Of a stretch of DNA of 64,000 nucleotides, positions 8,429-16,466 are shown piece after piece. The position numbers and the translations under genes are program-made. A model generated the notes under the pieces. That model ran no database searches and was not told the DNA's origin. It saw only the letters and a list, made by a program, of their open reading frames with translations. The stretch's first letter is position 1, and each line of letters opens with the position of its first letter. Source of the DNA: an uncultured Gammaproteobacteria bacterium (lineage in GTDB: Bacteria > Pseudomonadota > Gammaproteobacteria > Ga0077536); the NCBI GenBank assembly GCA_938082545.1, contig CALKCL010000001.1, positions 1 to 64,000 on the forward strand. Reading direction: 5' to 3'.

Positions 8429-9591
8429 CGGATACCCATCCCTTTTGCGATAATTCCCCTCATGATCTCTGGCGTCCCGCCCCGTAAAGAGAAAGAAGGT
8501 GCTATTTGAATAAGGTTTCCTAAGATTTGTTGGTAACTATTACCATAGCCCTCCAATGTAGGCTCCAGGTGACATAGTTCTTGCGCTAGTCCTGGAAGGG
8601 CTTGCTCAAACTGGCAGCCCAAGTCTTTGACTACAGAGGCGGCCAGTGTGGGATTTTCCCCAGCCTGAAGTTGAGCGGCAATACTTATTGACATATTTCT
8701 CAGGGTTATAGCCCAGGCTATTTGTAGCCCTATTTTAGATAAAATAGCTGGGTTTTCTTCTCCCCTTAATTCATCTAAAAGTTTGCGAAGCAAAAAGAAA
8801 CAGGATAAATAGCGCTCGGGCCCACTCCTTTCTAGGGCTAACTCTTCGGTTACTTGACGCCAACCCTCACCCTCGACGCCGATCAGGGCCTCCTCAGGAA
8901 GTTCTACATCTACAAAAGCAACTTCATTGAAATTCTTTCCACCTGCTAAGTTCTCTATAGTTCTAGGGGTGATACCTTTAACTTGCTTGAGGTCGATTAA
9001 AAACTGGGATAGTCCCGCGTGTTTTTTATTTGGGTCTGGGTCCGTTCTAAAAAGAGCAATCATGTAGTCAGCTCGATGTGCATTACTTGTCCATATTTTA
9101 GTTCCATTGACCAACCATCCCGAGTTGGTGCGTTCAGCTTTAGTTTTCAGAGAGGCTAAGTCGGAGCCAGAGTTAGGCTCGCTCATTCCTATGGCAAAGC
9201 ACGCTTTCCCTGCTGTTATCCTAGGGATAATGGTTTTTTTCTGAGTCTCGCTTCCGTACCGAGTGAGTAAAGTCCCGCTTTGCCTGTCTGCTACCCAGTG
9301 AAAAGCAGTAGGGGCTCCAGCGACAAGACATTCCTCTACAACGACATATCTATCAAAAGCCGAGCGTCCTTGTCCTCCATATTCTTTTGGAAGGGTTAGA
9401 CCTAACCAACCTTTGGCGCCTAGCTTCGCGCTAAACTCGGCATCATAGGCTTCCCAACTATGACTTCTTTGTATTACAGAATAGTCTTGCAATTCCGTAT
9501 TAAGAAATTCCCTTACCTCTTCACGCAGAGCTTCCGACTCCGGCGGGAGAGATGCAGGCTCAAACCTTAGTTGATCTGCTATAGAAGACAT
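8425..9591 (-). CDS. Acyl-CoA dehydrogenase, partner subunit of the 7388-8428 protein
   Basis: A 388-residue dehydrogenase with IGMSEPNSGSDLASLKTKAE, VNGTKIWTSNAHRADY and the C-terminal RGGTPEIMRGIIAKGMG. In the canonical E-G-T position a Gly stands (R-G-G-T). A Glu in the ELALERSGPERYLS helix may serve as base, as is typical of the FadE subunits of two-gene dehydrogenases. The ribosome site AAGGTGG precedes the ATG at 9591. Its stop overlaps the start of the shorter subunit (ATGA). Cytoplasmic; electrons to ETF. The pairing with a short partner is seen in the sequence; the heterotetramer is inferred from the family. Confidence 0.9.
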   Translation of the reverse strand: MSSIADQLRFEPASLPPESEALREEVREFLNTELQDYSVIQRSHSWEAYDAEFSAKLGAKGWLGLTLPKEYGGQGRSAFDRYVVVEECLVAGAPTAFHWVADRQSGTLLTRYGSETQKKTIIPRITAGKACFAIGMSEPNSGSDLASLKTKAERTNSGWLVNGTKIWTSNAHRADYMIALFRTDPDPNKKHAGLSQFLIDLKQVKGITPRTIENLAGGKNFNEVAFVDVELPEEALIGVEGEGWRQVTEELALERSGPERYLSCFFLLRKLLDELRGEENPAILSKIGLQIAWAITLRNMSISIAAQLQAGENPTLAASVVKDLGCQFEQALPGLAQELCHLEPTLEGYGNSYQQILGNLIQIAPSFSLRGGTPEIMRGIIAKGMGIR

Positions 9592-9652
9592 TGTCCACCT
9601 TTACTTTTGTTAATCAATAGTTTATCGTCAATATATTACGTATATAGTTAGG

Positions 9653-10723
9653 TTAAGATAGTGATTTTTCAGCATAAAACCATGCTCTTTCTGCAAAAGC
9701 TTCTGGTATGTCAGTATCCGTTAAAGCATCGGTGCTCGCCGCAGTACCGTCCTCTACCCGTTTGACAATCCCTTGGTATATAGCGGCTAGTCTCCATAAT
9801 GTATAAGCTTTGTAGAAGTCTAAATTGTCAATATGATCCCTATTAGTTAGGGCACAGTACTGCGCGATGTACTCTTCTTCGGTCGGAATGCCAAGCTCGG
9901 ACAGGTTTAGTCCTTCGAGACTAGATACGCGCTCATTTATATTTGGGATCAGCCAGGGGGCGAGGTGAGCGGCAAAATCACCTAAGGGGTGCCCAAGGGT
10001 CGACAATTCCCAGTCTAGCACAGCGATCACCTTGGGTTCTGTCGGATGACAGACTACGTTGTCCAATCGATAGTCTCCATGGATAATAGATAATTCTTCT
10101 GTCTCAGGTATATGCTTGGGCAACCATTCATTTAATTTATCCATTAATGGTATTTTGTTCGTTTCGGATGCTACATAAATTTTGCCCCAGCGATGAATTT
10201 GTCTCGCCATGTAGTCTTTAGTCTTGCCGAAGCCTTCAAGTCCGATATCGAAAGGATTAATACTCTGAAGATGGGCTAACGTTTCTAGTTTTGATTTGTA
10301 TATAGCAGTCCTTTCTTCAGGCGTTTGCTCTGGAAGGGATAAGTCCCAAAAGATTCGACCGTCGACCATTTCCATTACGTAAAACATGGTTCCCAATATA
10401 TTGTCATCTTCGCAAAGCGCGAATGCTTTAGGGACTGCAAAATTGGCGAGTCCTAACGCATCGATAACTCTGAATTCACGATCCACCGCATGGGCAGAGT
10501 GCATTAATATTCCCGGCGGCTTCCGACGCAACACGTAACGTCTGTCGGGCGTGACGAGTTGGTAAGTGGGGTTAGACTGGCCACCTTTAAACTCTTTGAC
10601 TGTTAATGGTCCAGAAAACCCTTCAACATTTGATTTCAACCACGGGGTGAGCCTGCTTATGTCCAGTTCAAGATGGGATTGCACATCTTTCGTTCCTGAG
10701 AATTTTTCTTGTCGATCGTCCAT
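9653..10723 (-). CDS. Phosphotransferase (APH / ACAD10-11 N-terminal-like kinase)
   Basis: A 356-residue kinase-fold protein. It has a Gly-rich/Lys region YVLRRKPPGILMHSAHAVDREFRV, the Brenner-type catalytic loop IIHGDYRLDNVV (H-G-D-x-R-x-x-N), and the metal-binding VLDWELSTLGHPLGDFAAHL. This subgroup is fused to acyl-CoA dehydrogenase in ACAD10/11 of animals and stands alone next to dehydrogenases in bacteria. There it phosphorylates 4-hydroxyacyl-CoAs so that phosphate can be eliminated. The location between a CaiB transferase (15-nt gap) and an acyl-CoA dehydrogenase pair supports a role with hydroxyacyl-CoA or hydroxy acid substrates. AAGAGA lies before the ATG. Confidence 0.85.
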   Translation of the reverse strand: MDDRQEKFSGTKDVQSHLELDISRLTPWLKSNVEGFSGPLTVKEFKGGQSNPTYQLVTPDRRYVLRRKPPGILMHSAHAVDREFRVIDALGLANFAVPKAFALCEDDNILGTMFYVMEMVDGRIFWDLSLPEQTPEERTAIYKSKLETLAHLQSINPFDIGLEGFGKTKDYMARQIHRWGKIYVASETNKIPLMDKLNEWLPKHIPETEELSIIHGDYRLDNVVCHPTEPKVIAVLDWELSTLGHPLGDFAAHLAPWLIPNINERVSSLEGLNLSELGIPTEEEYIAQYCALTNRDHIDNLDFYKAYTLWRLAAIYQGIVKRVEDGTAASTDALTDTDIPEAFAERAWFYAEKSLS

Positions 10724-10738
10724 TTTGATTATCTCTTT

Positions 10739-11947
10739 TTATGCCACAATTCGGTTGTCGTGCAGCTTTCCTATAGTGTTGCTGTCTAGTTTTAATATGT
10801 CGGCTAGAATTTCATCCGTATGGTTCCCTAGAATAGGAGCGGGTCTGGGGCTGGATCGCTGGATTTTTGAAAAATGCATTGCGCCGCTCGATACCGGGTA
10901 CCTTCCTATTCCAGGCTGCTCTATCTCTTCAAATACTGGGTTTGCAGGTGAGCAATCAGGATCGTTTGTAACCAGCTCCGTGACTGTTTGATATTTGTCC
11001 CAGCAGATACCACAGTTTGTGAATACCTTTTCTATCGTTTGCAACGTTTGACGAGCGAACCAAGGTTCGAGAAGACGACACAACTCTTCTCTTGCTTTAA
11101 AGCGGTCGCCTTCGGTTGAGAAATCCAGTCGCATCAATCCTTCTATTTGAGAGACTTCTTCGACCAGCCCTGTAGCCTCTAACAGCCCATGCCATTGTTT
11201 CTCATTGATAGCGATGACCATAACTCTTTCTTTGTCTGCTGTTACGAAATCTCGACCAAGGGCTCCGAATAGATAATTACCGTTTCGTTGTCTTGTTCCA
11301 TTGTTTATGTGGACCTCGCCAATATAGCCTAGGTGTCCCATTGTCGTTAGTGCGACGTCGGCAAGCGCAAGTTTGACTTGTTGACCCTCTCCTGTGAGAC
11401 GCCGATGCCGTTCCGCTGCAAGTATGTCGATGGCGGCAAGATACGCTGTGGTAATGTCCCATGCTGGGAGAACATGATTTACAGGTCGTTCGTCGTCAAC
11501 AGGCCCGGTTATATAAGGAAAGCCTACTTTAGCGTTGACAGTATAATCTAGAGCTGTGCCACCATGACGGTCTCCTACAATTTCATGCTGTATCAGATCG
11601 GGTCGGCGCTTACTGAGTGCATCATAGGAAAGCCATCCGCGAGCAGGTAGGTTGGTCGAAAAAATGCCGGCGTCATCGCCTTTGCTACAGATTAATTCTG
11701 AAATCAACTCGCGGCCTTCTTCTGACTTTAAATCGACCGCAATTGAACGCTTCCCTTTATTCATCTCAGCCCAGTAAATACTATTGTTATCTTTGGTTAC
11801 AGGCCACCTGTGGTAATCCATTCCACCACCGATTTGATCGAACCTGATCACGTCAGCGCCTAATTGGGCTAAAGTCATGCCACACATAGGCGCAGCTATG
11901 AATGCGGACCCTTCAATGATTCTAAGGCCCTTCAAAATGGGTTGCAT
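10739..11947 (-). CDS. CaiB/BaiF-family CoA-transferase or acyl-CoA racemase
   Basis: A 402-residue family III CoA-transferase. The N-terminus has GSAFIAAPMCGMTLAQLGADVIRFDQIGGG, followed by NKGKRSIAVDLKSEEGRELI. The active-site Asp is visible in GGTALDYTVNAKVGFPYITG. The C-terminal NHTDEILADILKL is the usual ending. The middle and C-terminal half diverge from formyl-CoA transferase. Members either move CoA between acids or epimerise 2-methylacyl-CoAs (alpha-methylacyl-CoA racemase); with a split MFE-2-type pair and dehydrogenases around it, racemisation of a methyl-branched acyl-CoA is a real alternative. It lies 19 nt after the MaoC gene stop, so it belongs to the same operon. Confidence 0.88.
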   Translation of the reverse strand: MQPILKGLRIIEGSAFIAAPMCGMTLAQLGADVIRFDQIGGGMDYHRWPVTKDNNSIYWAEMNKGKRSIAVDLKSEEGRELISELICSKGDDAGIFSTNLPARGWLSYDALSKRRPDLIQHEIVGDRHGGTALDYTVNAKVGFPYITGPVDDERPVNHVLPAWDITTAYLAAIDILAAERHRRLTGEGQQVKLALADVALTTMGHLGYIGEVHINNGTRQRNGNYLFGALGRDFVTADKERVMVIAINEKQWHGLLEATGLVEEVSQIEGLMRLDFSTEGDRFKAREELCRLLEPWFARQTLQTIEKVFTNCGICWDKYQTVTELVTNDPDCSPANPVFEEIEQPGIGRYPVSSGAMHFSKIQRSSPRPAPILGNHTDEILADILKLDSNTIGKLHDNRIVA

Positions 11948-11966
11948 ATTATAAAAATACTCCTAA

Positions 11967-12827
11967 CTACGATTGGCTAATACGGGCATTGCCATTATTT
12001 AGAACAACCACGTTTCGCTCTAGCGAGGTTGATTTGAATTGCACTGTTTCGCCATTTTCCCATATTTCTGTTCGTAAAGTCTCTCCAGGCATGAAGGGTG
12101 AAGAAAATCTAACCTCCATCGACTTTAACTTTGACGCGTCATAGTCGCAGCAGCTTTTTATCAGAGCATGCATCGCCACGCCCATGGTACATCTGCCGTG
12201 CAGTATAGGTCTGCTAAAGCCTGCGGATTCAGCAACTTCAGGATCAGCGTGAAGCGGATTCATATCTCCGCTAAGTCGATACAGTAACGCTGATTGGGGC
12301 AAGGTAGTGAGGTCGCAAGTTATGCTAGGATTTTCAGCAGGAGGAGCTGGCATTGCCGCCCGTGGTTTCCCTCCTGATCCAAACCCTCCATCTCCTCTGG
12401 CCAATGTATTTGAAACTACCGTTGCTAAATGAGTAGATTTGTCTCTGGTGTAAAGTTCTTTTTTCATATAGACAAAACAGCCTTTCTCGGAACCCCGATC
12501 GACTACATCTTCGACTATAGTTTTTGCAAATATTTTGCCTTCTGTGGGCAGAGGACTATGGATAGTTATTGACTCTTCAGCATGAAGAGCTTTTTGCCAC
12601 TCGAAGCCGTATTGAGCTTCCTTCATCCAAAATCCTGGATAACCAACTATCATCGCCATTCCTGGCAGAGAGAGGGTATTTGTTTCGTAAACATAGCGAA
12701 GCTGATGAGTATCTAAAGGATCCGCTCCAAATCCAAGAGAAAGGGCATAGAGAAGCGTATCCTTCATGTCGAGGTCGACAATCTGCTCATTGAGCACTCT
12801 GCCAATTAGTTTGCTGTGGTCTTTCAT
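11967..12827 (-). CDS. MaoC-like (R)-specific enoyl-CoA hydratase 2
   Basis: A 286-residue double hot-dog protein. The N-terminal half carries FEWQKALHAEESITIHSPLP. The C-terminal half has the hydratase-2 signature YRLSGDMNPLHADPEVAESA, with the catalytic Asp and His, then GFSRPILHGRCTMG. The length and order match the hydratase domain of peroxisomal multifunctional enzyme 2 and the stand-alone Hsd4B-like hydratases. It would hydrate a 2-enoyl-CoA to a (3R)-hydroxyacyl-CoA. It follows the short-chain dehydrogenase at 12880-13791, which would oxidise that product, so the two genes together equal a split MFE-2. AAGGAAA precedes the ATG. Confidence 0.88.
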   Translation of the reverse strand: MKDHSKLIGRVLNEQIVDLDMKDTLLYALSLGFGADPLDTHQLRYVYETNTLSLPGMAMIVGYPGFWMKEAQYGFEWQKALHAEESITIHSPLPTEGKIFAKTIVEDVVDRGSEKGCFVYMKKELYTRDKSTHLATVVSNTLARGDGGFGSGGKPRAAMPAPPAENPSITCDLTTLPQSALLYRLSGDMNPLHADPEVAESAGFSRPILHGRCTMGVAMHALIKSCCDYDASKLKSMEVRFSSPFMPGETLRTEIWENGETVQFKSTSLERNVVVLNNGNARISQS

Positions 12828-12879
12828 CCGCTGTTTCCTTGCCAGTATTTTTTTCTTTATAAGTTATTAGGGTTTAAAT

Positions 12880-13791
12880 CTAAACAGGATCCCATGGCCA
12901 GATATCTTGCGATCGATCGAGAGGGTATAGATCCGATTTAAAGGCAGGGATAGCATGCTCTGCGATAGTTTCAGGAGACCAACCTTCACCTCGATGTATT
13001 GACCTGAGTGGTCTGTTTTGTCCCATCAAAAAGATTTCGTTGTTTCTTACGGCGAATATTTGACCTGTCACCTCTTTGGCCTCATCAGATAAGAGGTATA
13101 CCGCCATAGGCGCAATCTTATCGGGCGTCATTTCTTTCAAACGTTCGACTCTTTCTTTCTGCGCTTCGTCTGTAATAGGTATTGTCCCAATCATACGCGT
13201 CCAAGCAAAAGGAGCAATGCAGTTAGAACGGACGTTATACCTTCCTAAATCTAATGCGATACTTTTCGATAAAGCGACAATACCCAGTTTGGCAGCTGCG
13301 TAGTTTGCTTGTCCAAAATTTCCTATTAAACCGCTGGTAGATGTCATGTGAACATAACTACCAGTTTCACGTTCACGAAAATGTTCGGCTGCAGCTCGAC
13401 TTATGTAAAAAGTACCGTGAAGGTGTACGTCAATTACACTGTGCCACTCCTCAATACTCATTTTATGAAACATCCGATCTCTTAAAATGCCGGCATTATT
13501 TACAACGCAATCGAGTTGTCCAAAGTTGTCGATGGCATCCTTAACCATTTGTTTCGCATCATCATAATTCGAGACGCTTCCAAAATTAGCAATCGCCTCA
13601 CCGCCGAGATCACTGATTTCTTTGACGACCTCTTGCGCAGGCCGTCCCTCTATATCTTGGCCATCAGTGCTTGATCCTAGGTCATTCACCACAACTTTGG
13701 CGCCGGCTCTTGCCATAGCGAGGGAAAAATCTCTACCGATTCCGCGTCCACCTCCAGTCACTAAAACAACTTTACTATCGAGCATACCCAT
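12880..13791 (-). CDS. Short-chain dehydrogenase, (3R)-hydroxyacyl-CoA dehydrogenase type
   Basis: This 303-residue classical SDR has the NAD(P) motif TGGGRGIG (about 12-19), NDLG with an Asp after strand 2, NNAG and a catalytic Ser in MTSTSG. It ends in Y-A-A-A-K, all in the right order. The extended C-terminus and the V-V-V-N-D-L-G-S-S-x-D-G stretch are characteristic of the MFE-2 / 17-beta-HSD type 4 (Hsd4A-like) branch, longer than a FabG. It would oxidise (3R)-hydroxyacyl-CoA to 3-ketoacyl-CoA in the cytoplasm. AGGAG lies 7 nt before the ATG. It is the promoter-proximal gene of the minus-strand run and is divergent from the F420 operon (202 nt between). Confidence 0.9.
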   Translation of the reverse strand: MGMLDSKVVLVTGGGRGIGRDFSLAMARAGAKVVVNDLGSSTDGQDIEGRPAQEVVKEISDLGGEAIANFGSVSNYDDAKQMVKDAIDNFGQLDCVVNNAGILRDRMFHKMSIEEWHSVIDVHLHGTFYISRAAAEHFRERETGSYVHMTSTSGLIGNFGQANYAAAKLGIVALSKSIALDLGRYNVRSNCIAPFAWTRMIGTIPITDEAQKERVERLKEMTPDKIAPMAVYLLSDEAKEVTGQIFAVRNNEIFLMGQNRPLRSIHRGEGWSPETIAEHAIPAFKSDLYPLDRSQDIWPWDPV

Positions 13792-13920
13792 ATTGAAACT
13801 CCTAAATTCTATCTAAAAATAAATTTATCGCGGTATGACTAAGTTCTTCATTTTAAAAACCAAGTTCTCCGAGCAATACAGCGTTGCCAATCATTCATAT
13901 ACATTCTCGTGGCAAACGCG

Positions 13921-13948
13921 TTGATTTGATATGATATTAACCTATCAT
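13921..13948 (+). promoter_or_regulatory. Candidate promoter of the F420 operon
   Basis: TTGATT (13921-13926), a 16-nt spacer and TATCAT (13943-13948) lie 46 nt before the cofE start in the divergent region between the short-chain dehydrogenase and cofE. The -10 box matches five of six consensus bases and the -35 four. It is a proposal from sequence only. Confidence 0.4.
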
Positions 13949-13993
13949 GCATGTACAAGAAAACAACGTTAAAGATTTAAGCAAGAGGTAGCT

Positions 13994-14767
13994 ATGGGAA
14001 GTAAGGTGACCAGCCAGTTAAGCATCAGTACGCTGTCAGGTATTCCTATGGTTAAGCAAGGAGACGATTTGGCAGAGATTATCTTAGATAGCCTGAAAAG
14101 AGACGAACTGTCTCTTCAGTCGGGCGATATTGTAGTGGTAGCGCAGAAAATCGTGTCTAAAGCAGAAGGTCGTCTGATTCGTTTGAAAGACGTGACTCCG
14201 AGTGAAGAAGCCCTTACGCTAGCAATACAAACTGAGAAAGATCCTAGGTTGGTACAGTTGACGTTAGATGAATCGACAAAGGTTGTGCGCCAGAAGCCAG
14301 GAATACTAATTGTACGACACCGGCTAGGCCATATTGGTGCCAATGCTGGTATAGATCAATCAAATATCGAAGATGATGATGAATATGCCCTTTTGTTACC
14401 CGAACACCCTGATCTCTCGGCTGAGAATTTAAAACATAAGCTTGATATAGCTCTCAATTGTGATGTTGGTGTATTAATCACTGATAGCCATAATCGACCT
14501 TGGCGTATGGGTACAATTGGTGGGGCGATCGGCTGTGCTGGTTTTCAAGTTATCGACGATCGGCGCGGCCTTAGCGATTTGTTTGGCAGAGAGCTAAAGG
14601 TGACGCTAATTAATCGTGCTGATGCTATCGCGGCTCTGGCAACATTGTTAATGGGAGAGACGACCGAGAAGACACCCGTAGCTTTAGTAAGAGGCTTTCC
14701 TGTTGATTCCGAATTAGGAACAGCAGGTGATATTAATCGTCCTATAGAAGATGACCTATTTCAGTAA
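13994..14767 (+). CDS. cofE: Coenzyme F420:L-glutamate ligase
   Basis: A 257-residue stand-alone CofE. It carries the fold-defining segments GDIVVVAQKIVSKAEGR, RLGHIGANAGIDQSN, and LITDSHNRPWRMGTIGGAIGCAG, followed by RADAIAALATLLMGE. The enzyme uses GTP to add L-glutamates through gamma linkages to F420-0. The C-terminal nitroreductase-like domain found in mycobacterial FbiB, which reduces dehydro-F420-0, is absent. The reduced precursor must therefore come from another enzyme or from a phospholactate or phosphoglycerate route. GAGGT precedes the ATG. It is first in the F420 operon. Confidence 0.95.
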   Translation: MGSKVTSQLSISTLSGIPMVKQGDDLAEIILDSLKRDELSLQSGDIVVVAQKIVSKAEGRLIRLKDVTPSEEALTLAIQTEKDPRLVQLTLDESTKVVRQKPGILIVRHRLGHIGANAGIDQSNIEDDDEYALLLPEHPDLSAENLKHKLDIALNCDVGVLITDSHNRPWRMGTIGGAIGCAGFQVIDDRRGLSDLFGRELKVTLINRADAIAALATLLMGETTEKTPVALVRGFPVDSELGTAGDINRPIEDDLFQ

Positions 14768-14785
14768 AGGCAATCAATAAATGTC

Positions 14786-15736
14786 ATGAAAAAATATTTA
14801 GCAATCACTGGAGGAGTAGGAGGTGCAAAGTTAGCCTTGGGACTCACGAAAATTTTATCGAAGGCAGAAGTCGCTTTTTTAGTCAACACTGGGGACGACT
14901 TCGAACATATGGGACTGGCTATTTCTCCAGATTTGGATACCTTAATGTACACCCTTTCGGGGTTAAGTAACGTTGAGCTCGGCTGGGGGCGTGGTGGTGA
15001 GACTTGGCGATGCTTGGATGCTTACAAAAAACTAGGCGGAGATTCCTGGTTTAGCTTAGGAGACGAAGATCTGGCTGTTCATCTTAGGCGGACGGAGATG
15101 TTAAAGTTAGGCAGTTCACTTTCAGAGGTGACGGCTGATTTGTTCGGGCGCTTAGGAGTCCACTATTCTTGTTGGCCGATGAGCGACAAGCCGGTTCGAA
15201 CTCAGATAGAGACTGAAGCCGGGCGCCTAGAATTCCAACACTACTTTGTTAGGGATCGTTGTGAACACGTAGTTAAATCCATTCACTTCGTTTCTAGTTC
15301 TGTCGCTTACCCGACAAATGATCTTCTTCGGTATTTAGAGGATCCTGATTTGTGCGGAATTATTGTGTGTCCTTCTAATCCTTTTTTAAGTGTAGATCCT
15401 ATCCTTTCCGTACGTGGTCTAAAAGAAGCATTAATCGCAAGCAAGGTACCAATTGTTGCTGTATCGCCCCTAATAAATGGTCAATCTATTAAAGGGCCCA
15501 CCGCGAAAATAATGCATGAACTTGGCCTCGTGTTGTCGCCAGCAAGTGTGGCAGCGCATTATGAAGGTCTTATTAATGGCTTTATCTTAGACGAAACTGA
15601 TTCCGAACATGCCCCAGAGATAACCAAATCAGGTATGTCAGTCGTTATGACACAAACGCTGATGAACTCGCTAGATGACCGGATAAACCTGGCGCACACT
15701 GCTGTCAATCTGTGCGACGAACTAAGAGGGCGATGA
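14786..15736 (+). CDS. cofD: CofD/FbiA: phospholactate (or analogue) transferase making F420-0
   Basis: This 316-residue protein begins with the CofD signature ITGGVGGAKLALGL. It continues with NTGDDFEHMGLAISPDLDTLMY, GWGRGGETWRCLD, FSLGDEDLA and the C-terminal CPSNPFLSVDPILS and SPLINGQSIKGPTAKIM. It joins the guanylylated 3-carbon moiety made by CofC to the deazaflavin FO. The exact donor (2-phospholactate, phosphoenolpyruvate or 3-phosphoglycerate derived) cannot be read from motifs alone. It lies 18 nt after cofE and abuts cofC: its TGA ends at 15736, one base before the cofC GTG at 15738. Confidence 0.95.
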   Translation: MKKYLAITGGVGGAKLALGLTKILSKAEVAFLVNTGDDFEHMGLAISPDLDTLMYTLSGLSNVELGWGRGGETWRCLDAYKKLGGDSWFSLGDEDLAVHLRRTEMLKLGSSLSEVTADLFGRLGVHYSCWPMSDKPVRTQIETEAGRLEFQHYFVRDRCEHVVKSIHFVSSSVAYPTNDLLRYLEDPDLCGIIVCPSNPFLSVDPILSVRGLKEALIASKVPIVAVSPLINGQSIKGPTAKIMHELGLVLSPASVAAHYEGLINGFILDETDSEHAPEITKSGMSVVMTQTLMNSLDDRINLAHTAVNLCDELRGR

Positions 15737-15737
15737 T

Positions 15738-16439
15738 GTGTGGGTAGTAGTCCCTGTGAAAAGGTTTGTAAATGCGAAAACTCGATTGGCTTCCTTGATG
15801 TCCGAATCAGAGAGAGAATCGCTAGCGCAAGTCATGCTAAATGATGTTCTTCTAGCGATATCATCCTCTCTATTGGTATCCGGAGTCCTCATAGTATCGA
15901 ATGAAGTTAGAGCACGATATGCGGTTGAACGATTTGGAGGACTATTTTTAGAGGAAGAAGAAGTTGGATTGTCAGCATCGGTTGAGCAGGCAGGGAAGTG
16001 GCTTGTTAAACACGGACAGAGAGGAATGCTAATCATTCCTGGTGATGTTCCTCTAGTTAGTAGCTCGGAGATAGATGAAATTATTAAAAGCCATCGTGGT
16101 GATAAAGCTCTGACAATTGCGCCAGACGCAGCAAAAGAGGGTACTAATGCCTTGTGTGTAAGCCCAATTCAACTAGTCGATTTTTCTTTTGGTAAAGGCT
16201 CCTTCTCTAAGCATATTGCGTCGGCAGAACAGCTCAACCTTACACCGACTGTTGTGAGCCTAAGTGGCCTTGCTTTGGATATTGATAATCCCCTCGATTT
16301 ACAAATACTTCTTTCGTTTGACAATGAGACAGAAACACTGGCTTACTTAGCAGATAGTGGTATTGCTAGAAAAGTTTTGCCGAGGCGTAACCGTAGCGCA
16401 GGTAAAGCGGGTATCGGTGCCGCATCTAGGTTGATATAG
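15738..16439 (+). CDS. cofC: CofC/FbiD: guanylyltransferase for the F420 side-chain precursor
   Basis: This 233-residue protein uses a GTG start (no in-frame ATG is available beside the cofD stop). Visible features are VVPVKRFVNAKTRL at the N-terminus (nucleotide-binding loop), IIPGDVPLV, the GTNAL segment and FGKGSFSKHI. DIDNPLDL near the C-terminus completes the hallmark order of CofC enzymes. It activates 2-phospholactate, PEP or, in some proteobacteria, 3-phosphoglycerate with GTP. A basic tail of about 40 residues follows the conserved core. It is coupled to cofD. Confidence 0.92.
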   Translation: MWVVVPVKRFVNAKTRLASLMSESERESLAQVMLNDVLLAISSSLLVSGVLIVSNEVRARYAVERFGGLFLEEEEVGLSASVEQAGKWLVKHGQRGMLIIPGDVPLVSSSEIDEIIKSHRGDKALTIAPDAAKEGTNALCVSPIQLVDFSFGKGSFSKHIASAEQLNLTPTVVSLSGLALDIDNPLDLQILLSFDNETETLAYLADSGIARKVLPRRNRSAGKAGIGAASRLI

Positions 16440-16466
16440 ACAAACTAATAGAGTGAAGAGAGTTTT

